Source: Azorhizobium oxalatiphilum (GTDB taxonomy: Bacteria; Pseudomonadota; Alphaproteobacteria; Rhizobiales; Xanthobacteraceae). Taken from it: DNA of 64,000 nt. The first letter of the stretch is position 1, and the number at the start of each line of letters is the position of its first letter. The notes under the pieces are model-generated. The model was given only the letters and a program-made list of their open reading frames with translations, did no database searches and was not told where the DNA came from. The stretch covers positions 620,001 to 684,000 of the forward strand of contig NZ_BMCT01000002.1 of NCBI RefSeq assembly GCF_014635325.1, in the 5' to 3' direction. Positions 34,856-44,042 of the stretch are shown in pieces. The translations under genes and the position numbers were made by a program.

Positions 34856-37009
34856 TCAGACTTCCTTGAGATGGAAGAGGCGGTGGCCGTCGAGGAAGGT
34901 TTCGAAGCCGTCCGGAACCACGAAGGTGGTGGCGTCGGATTCGATGATGGCGGGACCGGTGACACGGTTGCCGGGGCGCAGCGCCTCCATGCGGTAGAGC
35001 TGCGCATCCACCCACTTCTTCTTGCGATAGAACTTGCGGGTGCCGATCTTGGCCTCTTCCGGCGGGGTTTCGCCTTCGAGGGCCTCCTTGGGGATCTTCG
35101 GCTTCGGGATCGGAACCGCGCCGCGCATGATCGCGCCCGTCACCGAATAGCCCAGCTCCGGCGAGCGGGCGGAGGCGGCATAGACGCGGCCATAGGTGGC
35201 GTTGAAGGCCTCCTGAAGCTGCTCCCAGTCCTCGGCAGTGGAGGCGGAGGAAAGCGGGGACTCGATCTCCAGATCGTTCAGCTGCCCCCGATACTGCATG
35301 CGGTAGCCGGGGGTCAGCGTCACCTGCTCCGGCTCGTAGCCGTTGAGCTTGAACTCCTCCAGCACGTTGTGGGTGAGTTCCTCCCAGGCTGATTGCAGCG
35401 TCTTCGCCGCCGCCTCGCGCTCGTTGTCTGGGGCATCGGGCGCAAGGTTGATGTCCAGTGACTTGTCGTAGCGATATTCGAAATCCGCCGCCGCGCAGCC
35501 GAAGGCGGAGAAGCCCGCCGCCCACGCCGGCACGATCACGTCCTCGAAGCCCAGCCCCTCGGTGTAGCCGTAGGAATGCACCGGGCCAGCGCCGCCATAG
35601 GAGAAGCACACGAAGCTCGCCGGCGAATAGCCCTTGCCGGAGATCATGGAGCGCAGATAATCGCGCAGGTCGGAGTCCAGCAGCTCGATCACGCCGGCCG
35701 CCGCATCCTCCACCGAGAGGCCCAGCGGATCGGCCACCTGCTTCTTGATGGCGTCCACCGAGCGCTGGCGATCCAGCTTCACCGCCCCGCCGAGGAAATT
35801 GTCGGGATTGAGATAGCCCAGCACCATGTGGCAGTCGGAGACCGTCACCGTCTCGATGCCGCTCTCCGCCCAGCACACGCCCACCCGGTAGCCGGCCGAG
35901 TCAGGACCGAGCTTGATGGCCCGGGTATAAGGATCGAGGCGGATGAAGGAGCCAGCCCCCGCGCCAACCGAGTCCATCGCCACCAGCGGCAGCGAGAGCA
36001 CGAGCCGGGCCATGTCCGGGTCATTCTTGATCGTCAGCTCACCCTGCGTGATCAACGCCACGTCGAAGGACGTGCCGCCGATGTCCGAACAGGCGATGTT
36101 GTTGTAACCCAGCACCTCGCCCAGATATTTTGCGCCGATCACCCCGCCGATGGGACCGGACACGATGGTACGGGCCAGTTCCTTGGCCTTCCAGGAGATG
36201 GTGCCGCCATGGGTCGCCATCACCCGGAAGTCGAACTTGGTGCCGTGCTCCTTGAAGGCGTCGGAGATCTTCTTCAGCGTCTGCCGCGAGGGCTCGGCCG
36301 CATAGCCTTCCAGAATGGTGGTGTTGGTGCGGTGGGTCTCCTTGCGCACCGGGTAATAATCGGCGGAGGCGAAGATCGGAATGGACTTGCCGCTCTTCTT
36401 CACCTCTTCGGTGACGATGTCGCGCACGCGGCGCTCATGGTCCGGGTTCTTATAGGAGTGGAGCAGGCTGATGACGATGCCCTCCACATCGGCGGCAATC
36501 AGCTCGCGCGCCGCCTCCCGCGCGCTTTCCTCGCGCAGCGGGATCACCACCGTGCCCGACATGTCGATACGCTCGATGACACCACGCGTCAGATTGCGCG
36601 GCACCAGCGGCGGGTCGAAGCGGTGGGTGTTGAGATGGATGCGATCTTCATAGGCATAACCGAGATAGGCCTGGATGGCCCGGCCCATACGGTGAAAGTC
36701 CTCCATGCCGCGATTGACGATGAGTCCGCAGCGCAGGCCCTTGCGCTGGACGACACGGTTCAGCATGGCGGTGCCGGAATAGACACCCGTCTGGAGCTGC
36801 TTCAGCGCCGCATCCAGCGACAGCCCCCAGGCACCGAGCCCATCTTCGCTGGACGCGATCAGGCCAAGGGCCTCGTTCTGCGGCGTGCTCTGCGCCTTGC
36901 CAACGACGAAGTCGCCTTCGGAATCGACGAAAAAGGTGTCCGTCATGGTGCCGCCGGCATCGATGCCGAGCACCTGCACACTTCGGCTGTTAGGTGCATG
37001 TATGTTCAC
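34856..37009 (-). CDS. acxA: Acetone carboxylase beta subunit (HyuA-like)
   Basis: 717 residues from GTG 37009, the same length as Xanthobacter AcxA; GGAGG at 6-base spacing supports this start, although the frame is open further. The N-terminal nucleotide-binding motif VLGIDAGGTMTDTFFVD (13-29) and NIACSDIGGTSFDVALI mark the actin-like ATPase fold shared with HyuA. It activates acetone and bicarbonate by phosphorylation with ATP. A -24/-12 promoter lies 55 bases upstream, which makes it the first gene of the sigma-54-dependent operon. Confidence 0.95.
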   Translation of the reverse strand: MNIHAPNSRSVQVLGIDAGGTMTDTFFVDSEGDFVVGKAQSTPQNEALGLIASSEDGLGAWGLSLDAALKQLQTGVYSGTAMLNRVVQRKGLRCGLIVNRGMEDFHRMGRAIQAYLGYAYEDRIHLNTHRFDPPLVPRNLTRGVIERIDMSGTVVIPLREESAREAARELIAADVEGIVISLLHSYKNPDHERRVRDIVTEEVKKSGKSIPIFASADYYPVRKETHRTNTTILEGYAAEPSRQTLKKISDAFKEHGTKFDFRVMATHGGTISWKAKELARTIVSGPIGGVIGAKYLGEVLGYNNIACSDIGGTSFDVALITQGELTIKNDPDMARLVLSLPLVAMDSVGAGAGSFIRLDPYTRAIKLGPDSAGYRVGVCWAESGIETVTVSDCHMVLGYLNPDNFLGGAVKLDRQRSVDAIKKQVADPLGLSVEDAAAGVIELLDSDLRDYLRSMISGKGYSPASFVCFSYGGAGPVHSYGYTEGLGFEDVIVPAWAAGFSAFGCAAADFEYRYDKSLDINLAPDAPDNEREAAAKTLQSAWEELTHNVLEEFKLNGYEPEQVTLTPGYRMQYRGQLNDLEIESPLSSASTAEDWEQLQEAFNATYGRVYAASARSPELGYSVTGAIMRGAVPIPKPKIPKEALEGETPPEEAKIGTRKFYRKKKWVDAQLYRMEALRPGNRVTGPAIIESDATTFVVPDGFETFLDGHRLFHLKEV

Positions 37010-37063
37010 GAGCGTCCTCCTCACTGCGCCGGCGTCTTGTGGGCCGGGTCGGTTCAGAGGAGA

Positions 37064-37078
37064 GCAGGCCGCGTGCCA
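37064..37078 (-). promoter_or_regulatory. Sigma-54 (-24/-12) promoter of acxABC
   Basis: On the minus strand the sequence reads TGGCACGCGGCCTGC: the invariant GG and GC dinucleotides are separated by exactly 10 bases and TGGCAC is the consensus -24 block. It is 55 bases upstream of the acxA start, and the upstream gene encodes a sigma-54 activator. Confidence 0.82.
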
Positions 37079-37154
37079 GCGCAGATGCGAGAGATCAGGT
37101 CGTGAAAGATCAGGGGCTTGCCGCGTCTGCGTCCAGTTTCTTACGCGTCCGCAG

Positions 37155-37192
37155 GATGTCCGGCTTTCGGACATCGGACGGCACGGCGTCCG
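37155..37192. promoter_or_regulatory. Inverted repeats upstream of acx promoter, AcxR binding candidates
   Basis: Two neighbouring inverted repeats share the half-site CGGAC/GTCCG. The first has arms GATGTCCG (37155-37162) and CGGACATC (37168-37175). The second has arms CGGACG (37175-37180) and CGTCCG (37187-37192). They lie about 75-130 bases upstream of the -24 element, the usual distance for an enhancer-type activator site. Confidence 0.68.
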
Positions 37193-37207
37193 GCGGCCGG
37201 ACGTTGG

Positions 37208-39166
37208 TCAGTGGCTTCCGCCGCTCGTGGCGCGATAGTCCGCCAGCCGCAGATAGAGCGTGGAGCGGGCGATGCCGAGCCGGCGCGCAGCTTCGGTAAG
37301 GTTGCCGCCACAGGCCTCCACCTGCGCGAGGATCGTAGCCCGCTCGGCCGCCCGCAGATCGGTCTGGGGCGAGAGCGCGGCGGCAGGCAAAGCCACCACC
37401 GCAATGGGCACGGACTGTGCCTCTTCAGGAGCCAGCGCCCCGAGTTCGAGAGGCAGATCCTCAAGCTGGATCACGTTCATATCGCTGAGCGCGATCATGG
37501 CATCGATCACATTGCGCAGTTCCCGGACATTTCCCGGCCACGCATACCGCCTCAGACGCTCCAGAACGCCGGGAGCGAAGATGGGCGCCGGACGCCCCTC
37601 ACGGGCGGCAGCGGTTTCCGCGAAGCGCTGGGCCAGCAAAGCCACATCCTCCCCACGCTCGCGCAGCGGTGGAATGCGGATGCGTGCGGCGGCGATGCGG
37701 TAATAGAGATCGCGCCGGAAACGCCCTGCCTCCACCTCTGAGGAAAGGTCGCGGTTGGTCATGGAGAGGATGCGGATGTTCACCCGCCGCCCTACGTGGT
37801 CGCCCACCCGGTAGACAACGCCATCTTCAAGCACGCGCAGCAGATAGGATTGCAGGTCGAGCGGCATCTCACCGATCTCATCGAGGCAGAGCACGCCCCC
37901 ATCCGCCTGCTCGATCCGGCCGCTGCGTCCGCTTTCGTCTGCCCCTGTGAACGCCCCCTTTGCGTAGCCGAACAGTTCGCTGGCGATGAGATCACGCGGC
38001 ATGCCGCCGCAATTGAGCGGCACGAAGGGGCCGCTCGCCACCGGGCTGGCCGCCTTGATGGCGCGCGCAAACAACTCCTTGCCGACGCCGGTCTCACCCT
38101 CGATCAGGATCGGCAGGCTGTTCTGCGCCAGCCGGCGGGCGCGTTCGCGGACGTCCCGCATGGGCGTGCTGTCGCCCCGGATGTCCTCGAAGCGAATATC
38201 TGGTTCCCGGCTGATCGCCCCGGAGGTCGTCGGCTGCGGGCTCGGTTGGCGGCTGCGGCTGCGATGCATGACGATGAGACAGCCGATGGCCTCCCCATCG
38301 GAACGGACGACCTCCACGCTGGCATTGGGAAAGCGTTCCCGGCATGCCTCCTCCCAGTGCTCCTGCTGGGCGGCCCCGACGATGCGGCGCAGATCCCGCG
38401 CTCTCTGATCAGGTGGCGCATCTACGCGGCGACGGGCACTCTCGGCCGCATGCACGAGGACACCCCGCCGATCTACCACGAGGATTTCCTCGCTCAGCCA
38501 GATGGAGCGTTTGGACACGAAGTTGCGCAGCAGAAGCTCATGCTCGATCTTCGCCGCCCGATGCAGGCCCGCCTCGATCTCCTGGCCGATAGCGACCGCA
38601 AGGGCGAGGCTCTGCGGATTGAAATGGCGGGCGGGGCCGGAAATGTCGACCACCCCCAGAAGCGTGCTGTCCAGCGGATGACGGATGGGGGTAGCGGCGC
38701 AGGTCCAGCGCTGCACATCCTCGCAGAAATGCTCGGCGCCCCGGATCTGCGTGGGACGCCCTTCCACCAGTGCCGTACCGATGGCATTGGTGCCCACCGC
38801 GCCTTCATCCCAGAAGCCACCGGCCTCCAGATGATTGCGACGCCCGTGGTCCACCACGCGCGGATCCCCCGCGGTCTCGATGATGAAGCCGCTGGCATCG
38901 CTGAGGATCATCATGGATGAGGCCTCGGCCAGAAACAGCCCGGAGCGCTCCAGCGCCGGACGGGCGGCGGCCAGTAGCGCCACATTCACGGAGCGGCGAC
39001 GAAAGATTTCGGGCTCCTCGGCCAGCGGCGCTTCTGTGAGCCCCACCCCAACGCCTCGCGCGCGGGATCGCTCCCAGGAGGCGGCAACGGGGCGGGATAT
39101 CCCGTCCGGTCCCGTGCCGTCCGCAAGGAACTGTTCCCACGCCGCACGGATTGCGTGTTGCTCCAT
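37208..39166 (-). CDS. acxR: Sigma-54-dependent transcriptional activator of acx operon
   Basis: 652 residues from ATG 39166 (GGAGGAAA upstream; an earlier frame extension lacks a ribosome site). An N-terminal sensory region of AcoR type (about 1-310, GAF-like) precedes the AAA+ domain. Walker A GETGVGKE at 357-364, the sigma-54 contact loop GAFTGA at 404-409 and Walker [14 protein letters not shown] are intact. A Fis-type HTH closes the protein ([22 protein letters not shown]). It is located directly upstream of acxA, as acxR is in Xanthobacter. It likely senses acetone or a product and drives the -24/-12 promoter found next to it. Confidence 0.92.
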   Translation of the reverse strand: MEQHAIRAAWEQFLADGTGPDGISRPVAASWERSRARGVGVGLTEAPLAEEPEIFRRRSVNVALLAAARPALERSGLFLAEASSMMILSDASGFIIETAGDPRVVDHGRRNHLEAGGFWDEGAVGTNAIGTALVEGRPTQIRGAEHFCEDVQRWTCAATPIRHPLDSTLLGVVDISGPARHFNPQSLALAVAIGQEIEAGLHRAAKIEHELLLRNFVSKRSIWLSEEILVVDRRGVLVHAAESARRRVDAPPDQRARDLRRIVGAAQQEHWEEACRERFPNASVEVVRSDGEAIGCLIVMHRSRSRQPSPQPTTSGAISREPDIRFEDIRGDSTPMRDVRERARRLAQNSLPILIEGETGVGKELFARAIKAASPVASGPFVPLNCGGMPRDLIASELFGYAKGAFTGADESGRSGRIEQADGGVLCLDEIGEMPLDLQSYLLRVLEDGVVYRVGDHVGRRVNIRILSMTNRDLSSEVEAGRFRRDLYYRIAAARIRIPPLRERGEDVALLAQRFAETAAAREGRPAPIFAPGVLERLRRYAWPGNVRELRNVIDAMIALSDMNVIQLEDLPLELGALAPEEAQSVPIAVVALPAAALSPQTDLRAAERATILAQVEACGGNLTEAARRLGIARSTLYLRLADYRATSGGSH

Positions 39167-39731
39167 GCCGCTTTCCTCCCTGCACCGGGAGGAGCTTTCG
39201 CCCTGATATCTTCTCCGTTGGCGTGCGGAGAATATGGCGGCCACGAAAAACAAGGCTCACGGCCCTTGCCGTGGCAATGGACCGGCCCGACGGCCGCCCG
39301 GCCGCAATAGCTCCACCCTACAATGCTTTTATCACGCGCTTTTGGTGCGCGTTTCCACCGAAGGTAAGGCCTTCCACCGCCTGGAGGCAATGCATGAGTC
39401 TGCACCTCCACCTCACGGCGTATCGCCGCAGCGCCTTGTATAACCAGAGATTATAATGCAACTCATATCATTATGGTAATGCACGCCAAAAGATGGCTAG
39501 CATGGGGGATCGTCAGGCCCGAACCCTCCGTACTGTCAGTGCTGCTGCCCTGCCCACTCCCGTCTTCCGGCTCCGCCTGCCCGCTCAACGCGGGTGCGGA
39601 ACGCCACGCGGATGAGGGGAATGGTAGCGGCTTCCCTGCGCTGTTCGGGCTCAGCATGCTCCTGCGGTTCCTGTGCACACTCCCGTCGCGCGCCGTTTCC
39701 TGTGGCGCGGCCCTGTCCGAGGCTTAAGTCC
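39167..39731. other. 565-base divergent intergenic region
   Basis: No convincing gene. It holds the promoters of acxR (minus) and the hydantoinase operon (plus). Around 39440-39485 the sequence turns AT-rich, against GC-rich flanks, and contains overlapping inverted repeats (listed separately). No -24/-12 element was seen for acxR. Confidence 0.6.
39453..39481. promoter_or_regulatory. AT-rich overlapping inverted repeats upstream of hydantoinase operon
   Basis: ATAATG (39453-39458) and CATTAT (39469-39474) are inverted repeats with a 10-base spacer. The overlapping CATTATGGTAATG (39469-39481) has 5-bp arms around TGG. This form fits a LysR-type binding site for the regulator encoded within the hydantoinase operon. 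It lies about 250 bases before the hydantoinase start. Confidence 0.42.
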
Positions 39732-41201
39732 ATGTCAGATTTCGCGTTCGATACGGTCATCCACGGCGGCACCGTCGTCACCGCCACAGACACCTACCGC
39801 GCCGACATCGGCATTCGCGACGGGCGGATCGCTGCCGTGGCAGAAACGCTCTCCGGCGGCACCAAGCGCATCGACGCCACCGGCCGTCTGGTGATGCCCG
39901 GCGGCATCGAGGGCCATGCCCACATCGCCCAGGAAAGCTCCACCAAGATCATGACCGCCGATGACTATTACACCGGCTCTGTCTCGGCGGCCTTCGGCGG
40001 CAACTCCTCCTTCATCCCCTTCGCCGCCCAGCATCGCGGCCAGTCGCTGGATGACGTGATCGCCTCTTATGACGGCCGGGCGGCGCCCAATTCCGTCATC
40101 GACTATTCCTACCACCTCATCGTGTCCGACCCCTCGCCCGAGGTGCTGGCGGAGCAGCTGCCGCGAGCGTTCGCGCGCGGCATCACCTCGTTCAAGGTCT
40201 TCATGACCTACGACCTGCTCAATCTGGGCGATGGCGGCATGCTGGACGTGCTCACCGTCGCCAAGACCCATGGCGCGCTCACCATGGTCCATGCCGAGAA
40301 CAACGACATGGTCAAATGGATGAACAAGCGCCTCGCCGCCAAGGGCCTGACCGCGCCGAAGTATCACGCCATCTCCCGGCCGGAGCTCGCCGAGGAGGAG
40401 GCCATCAACCGCGCGGTCACGCTGGCCAAGCTGGTGGATGCGCCGTTGTTCGTGGTGCACGTCTCCACCGAGGCGGGCGCCGCCATCATCCGCCGCGAGA
40501 CCAATGCGGGCGTGAAGCTGTTCGCGGAGACCTGCCCGCAATATCTGGCCCTGACCCGCGATGACCTCGACCGCCCCGGCATGGAAGGCGCGAAGTATAT
40601 GTGCTCCCCGCCGCTGCGAGATGCGCGGACACAGGAGGTGCTGTGGCAGCATATCCAATCCGGCACCTTCGCCAGCGTCTCGTCCGACCACGCCCCCTAT
40701 CGCTATGACGAAAGCGGAAAATTCTTCAACGGCAAGGACGTGGCCTATCCGAAGATCTCCAACGGCATGCCCGGCATCGCCATGCGCCTGCCCTGGCTGT
40801 TCTCGGAAGGCGTGGTGAAGGGCCGGATCACCGCCAACCAGTTCGTGGCGCTCACCTCCACCAATTGCGCCAAGGTGTTCGGCATGAGCCGCAAGGGCGC
40901 CATCGCCCCCGGCTTCGATGCCGACATCGCCATCTGGGACCCGGCCGAAACCCGCGTGGTGACGCTGGAGGACCAGCACGACGCCATGGACTACACGCCG
41001 TTCGAGGGCCTCACCGTCACCGGCTGGCCGCGCACCGTGCTGAACCGGGGCGATGTGGTGATCGAAGAGCGCGAACTGGTGGCCGAGCGTGGTCGCGGCC
41101 GGTTCGTGGCCCGCGATACGGTGAACCTCACCGGCCGCCCCGGCTACCGTGCGCCGGAGCTGGACCCTGCCCGTAATTTCGGTGCGGACATCGCCCCCTG
41201 A
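39732..41201 (+). CDS. D-hydantoinase/dihydropyrimidinase
   Basis: 489 residues, cyclic amidohydrolase superfamily. Metal ligands are visible: His62 and His64 (EGHAHIAQ), the carboxylated Lys156 (SFKVFMTYD), His188 (MVHAEN), His244 (FVVHVSTE) and Asp320 (SSDHAPY). It opens a hydantoin or dihydropyrimidine ring to the N-carbamoyl amino acid, without ATP, unlike HyuAB. Start at ATG 39732; the open frame continues upstream without a ribosome site. It heads an operon with a racemase, a LysR regulator and a D-amino-acid aminotransferase. Confidence 0.9.
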   Translation: MSDFAFDTVIHGGTVVTATDTYRADIGIRDGRIAAVAETLSGGTKRIDATGRLVMPGGIEGHAHIAQESSTKIMTADDYYTGSVSAAFGGNSSFIPFAAQHRGQSLDDVIASYDGRAAPNSVIDYSYHLIVSDPSPEVLAEQLPRAFARGITSFKVFMTYDLLNLGDGGMLDVLTVAKTHGALTMVHAENNDMVKWMNKRLAAKGLTAPKYHAISRPELAEEEAINRAVTLAKLVDAPLFVVHVSTEAGAAIIRRETNAGVKLFAETCPQYLALTRDDLDRPGMEGAKYMCSPPLRDARTQEVLWQHIQSGTFASVSSDHAPYRYDESGKFFNGKDVAYPKISNGMPGIAMRLPWLFSEGVVKGRITANQFVALTSTNCAKVFGMSRKGAIAPGFDADIAIWDPAETRVVTLEDQHDAMDYTPFEGLTVTGWPRTVLNRGDVVIEERELVAERGRGRFVARDTVNLTGRPGYRAPELDPARNFGADIAP

Positions 41202-41224
41202 GCCCGGCGGAAGGAAGCAAGACC

Positions 41225-41890
41225 ATGAACACGCCCGGCCCGATCCTTGTCATCAACCCCAACAGTGACACGCTGGTCACGGACGCGCTGTCGCGGGCGG
41301 TGGAGCCGTTCCGCCTCGGCGGCGGTCCCGCCATCGAATGCGCCACCATCGCCGAGAGCCCTCTCGGCATCATCACCCAGCGGGATGTGGCTGAATCCGG
41401 CCTGCGCACGGCGGATCTCGCTGCCGCACGCCCGGACGCGTCCGCCATCATCATCGCCTGCTACTCCCAGCCTGGCCTCGACCTGCTGCGCGCGGAGACC
41501 AAGCGACCTGTCATTGGTATGCAGGATGCGGGCGTGCTGGCGGCCTTGGGCTTGGCGGACCGCTTCGGCGTCATCGCGGTGGCCGAAGGCTCGATCCCCC
41601 GCCACCTCAACAATCTCGCCCGCATGGGTGTGATGAGCCGACTTGCCGGCGAGGTGGCCCCCTCTCGCCCCATCACAGTGGCCGAGAGCGGCGACCCGAA
41701 GGCCAGCTTCGACCTGCTGCTTGAGGCGGGCAACCGCCTGAAGGAGAAGGGCGCGGGCGCCATCGTGCTCGGCTGTGCCGGGATGTCGCCGCAGCGAGGC
41801 ATTCTGGAGGATGCCCTGGGCATTCCCGTGGTGGATGCGGTGCAGGCTGCCGTCACACAGGCCCTCGGCCGGGTGCTCGTGGGCGCCTGA
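41225..41890 (+). CDS. Asp/Glu/hydantoin racemase-family protein
   Basis: 221 residues. The two catalytic cysteines of this cofactor-free family are seen at Cys79 (IIIACYSQPG) and Cys184 (AIVLGCAGMS). The opening ILVINPNSD is typical of hydantoin racemases. It would interconvert L- and D-5-substituted hydantoins so that the D-selective hydantoinase can use both. GGAAGGA precedes the ATG, 23 bases after the hydantoinase stop. Its last base overlaps the start of the LysR gene. Confidence 0.87.
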   Translation: MNTPGPILVINPNSDTLVTDALSRAVEPFRLGGGPAIECATIAESPLGIITQRDVAESGLRTADLAAARPDASAIIIACYSQPGLDLLRAETKRPVIGMQDAGVLAALGLADRFGVIAVAEGSIPRHLNNLARMGVMSRLAGEVAPSRPITVAESGDPKASFDLLLEAGNRLKEKGAGAIVLGCAGMSPQRGILEDALGIPVVDAVQAAVTQALGRVLVGA

Positions 41891-42807
41891 TGCGCGAGGG
41901 AGATGAACCTCAGGTTTCGCTGTCGCTGCTGGAGATCTTCGGCGCGATGATGCGCTGCCAGACCACCGTCGAGGCGGCCGAGCAGTTGGGCATCTCGCAA
42001 CCTGCCGTCTCCAATGGCTTGCGCCAGCTGGAGCGGGAGTTGGGCATCACGCTGTTCGAGCGCGCCCATCGCCGCCTCGAACCGACGGCGGAAGCGCTCT
42101 CCCTCCATGAGGAAATCCGGCCGCTGTTCGGCGTGCTGCGGAGCTTCTCCCTGCGTGCCCGCGACATACGGCAGGGCAAGTCCGGCCGCATCCGCATCGT
42201 GGCGACGCCGCCCATCGGTCACACCGTGGCGCCCCGCGCCCTGCGAGCGCTGGTGGAGGCACGTCCCGAAGTCTCCGTCTCCTACGACGTGCGCCGCCTC
42301 GCGGACATCCTCGCGGCGGTGAAGGAGGGCTCGGCGGACGTGGGCATCGCGCTCGCCCTCGACCATCATCTGGATGTCAATGTGGAGGTGCTCCACCGCA
42401 CCCACATGGTGGCGCTCGTGCCCACGGACTCTCCGCTGGCCGACTGCACCGAGGTCACGGCCGGCGATGTGGCGCAGCATCGTTTCGTTGGCATCGAGGC
42501 CGCCTCTCGCATTGGTCAGATCGTCCGCCAGGCCTTTGATCGCGACCACGCCGCCTATGACCCGCGGGTGGAGGTGCGCTATTGCTCCACCGCCGCCGTG
42601 CTGGCACAGGCCGGGCTCGGCGTCGCCGTGGTTGATCCCTACACGGCGGAGGAGCACAGCTCTCCCAATCTCGTGCAGCGCCCGTTCAACCCGCCGTGCG
42701 AGATTTCGGTGGTCCTGCTGCTGCGCAAGGGCGTTCCCCGTTCGCGGCTGGTGCACAGCTTCATAGAGGAGCTCCGGCGTCAGTTCCGCGCGCCTTCGCC
42801 CGGTTGA
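41890..42807 (+). CDS. LysR-family regulator inside hydantoinase operon
   Basis: 305 residues. HTH at about 10-70 (LEIFGAMMRCQTTVEAAEQLGISQPAVSNGLRQLERELG), then a LysR effector domain (GRIRIVATPPIGHTVAPRALRAL). The ATG shares a base with the racemase stop (TGATG), so it is translated with the enzymes and is autoregulated if it controls this operon. Being between two enzyme genes on the same strand is unusual for LysR genes, which are mostly divergent. Confidence 0.88.
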   Translation: MREGDEPQVSLSLLEIFGAMMRCQTTVEAAEQLGISQPAVSNGLRQLERELGITLFERAHRRLEPTAEALSLHEEIRPLFGVLRSFSLRARDIRQGKSGRIRIVATPPIGHTVAPRALRALVEARPEVSVSYDVRRLADILAAVKEGSADVGIALALDHHLDVNVEVLHRTHMVALVPTDSPLADCTEVTAGDVAQHRFVGIEAASRIGQIVRQAFDRDHAAYDPRVEVRYCSTAAVLAQAGLGVAVVDPYTAEEHSSPNLVQRPFNPPCEISVVLLLRKGVPRSRLVHSFIEELRRQFRAPSPG

Positions 42808-42889
42808 CCCATTCCTCCATTTCCTTCATCCCCGGCGGGGAACGGATCGTTCCGGCAGCACCCGCCGCGCCTACCCCTGGAGCCCATCA

Positions 42890-43744
42890 ATGGACCGCAT
42901 CGCCTATGTCAACGGGGACTTCGTGCCCCTGTCCGAAGCCCGCATCTCGCCTCTGGATCGCGGCTTCCTGTTCGCCGATGGCATCTATGAGGTCTCGGCG
43001 GTGCTCGACGGCAAGCTGGTGGACAACGACAGCCATCTCGCCCGCCTCAAGCGCTCCGTGGGCGAGATCGCCCTCGACCTGCCGGTGACGCTGGAAGAGC
43101 TGGTGGAGCTGGAGCGCGAGCTTGTCCGCCGCAACAACCTCACCGAGGGCGTCGTCTACATGCAGGTGACGCGCGGCGTGGCCGATCGCGACTTCACCTT
43201 CCCCAAGGATGCGAAGCCCACCCTGTTCATGTTCACGCAGGAGAAGAACATTCTCGGCTCGAAGGCGGCCGAGACGGGCGTCCGCGTAAAGTCGGTGCCG
43301 GATCTGCGCTGGGCCCGCCGCGACATCAAGAGCGTCGCCCTTCTGGCGCAGGTGCTCGCCAAGCAGGCAGCGGCGGAAGCCGGCTGCGCTGAAGCCTGGA
43401 TGATCCAGGACGGCTTCATCACCGAGGGCGGCTCCTCCTCGGCCTTCATCATCACCGCCGGTGACGTGGTCGTCACCCGCCCGAACTCCACCGCCGTCCT
43501 GCCCGGTTGCACCCGCCGCGCGCTGCTGGCACTGGCGGCGGAAGGCGCCATCACCGTGGAAGAGCGCCTGTTCACGCTGGATGAGGCGCTGGCCGCCAAG
43601 GAAGCCTTCCTTGCCTCCGCCTCCAGCTTCGTTCAGCCCGTGGTTGCCATCGACGACAAGCCGATCGGCGACGGCACGCCCGGCCCGCTCTCCCGCCGCC
43701 TGCGCGAGCTCTATATCGCGTTCGCGCGCGAGACCGCCGTCTGA
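42890..43744 (+). CDS. D-amino-acid aminotransferase (class IV)
   Basis: 284 residues, PLP fold type IV. The PLP Lys is Lys147 in WARRDIKSVALLAQVLAKQ, the same context as in D-alanine aminotransferase. The opening YVNGDFVPLSEARISPLDRGFLFADGIYE and the EGGSSSAFII phosphate-binding region are typical. It converts a D-amino acid to a 2-oxoacid, a fitting last step after hydantoinase and a carbamoylase. The N-carbamoyl-D-amino acid hydrolase is not encoded nearby. A terminator follows after 12 bases. Confidence 0.88.
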   Translation: MDRIAYVNGDFVPLSEARISPLDRGFLFADGIYEVSAVLDGKLVDNDSHLARLKRSVGEIALDLPVTLEELVELERELVRRNNLTEGVVYMQVTRGVADRDFTFPKDAKPTLFMFTQEKNILGSKAAETGVRVKSVPDLRWARRDIKSVALLAQVLAKQAAAEAGCAEAWMIQDGFITEGGSSSAFIITAGDVVVTRPNSTAVLPGCTRRALLALAAEGAITVEERLFTLDEALAAKEAFLASASSFVQPVVAIDDKPIGDGTPGPLSRRLRELYIAFARETAV

Positions 43745-43756
43745 GGTGAGACGCCA

Positions 43757-43784
43757 GCCCTTCCCCCGCGCCACGGGGAAGGGC
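43757..43784 (+). terminator. Terminator of hydantoinase operon
   Basis: GCCCTTCCCC (43757-43766) pairs perfectly with GGGGAAGGGC (43775-43784) with an 8-base loop, 12 bases after the aminotransferase stop. Confidence 0.75.
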
Positions 43785-44042
43785 ATTGGCACCCGGATAG
43801 CCGCCGATGCAGCGATACATCCTGCATCAATCTCAGGCGACCGGCTGCTCAATATGCAATCAAAACCCACGAAACGCCTCTCCTGACCCTGATTAGTGCT
43901 CAATAACGCGCCCCTATCTATAACAATAACAGGGCGAATAATTATATTAATGAGCCGTCATTGACCCTGTACCTCCCCTGCCCGAGGCTGCCTCCAGAAA
44001 GTCGCGCCGCACATTGGCCGACATAGTCTCGGAGATACGCTC

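Noticed and set aside
32544-34997. An 817-codon plus-strand frame opposite acxB
   Set aside because: acxB is securely identified; the antisense frame is a composition artefact.
37155-37192. Reading the acx upstream inverted repeats as a terminator of acxR
   Set aside because: Stem arms are short, no T-run follows, and the repeated CGGAC half-site next to a -24/-12 promoter fits activator binding better.
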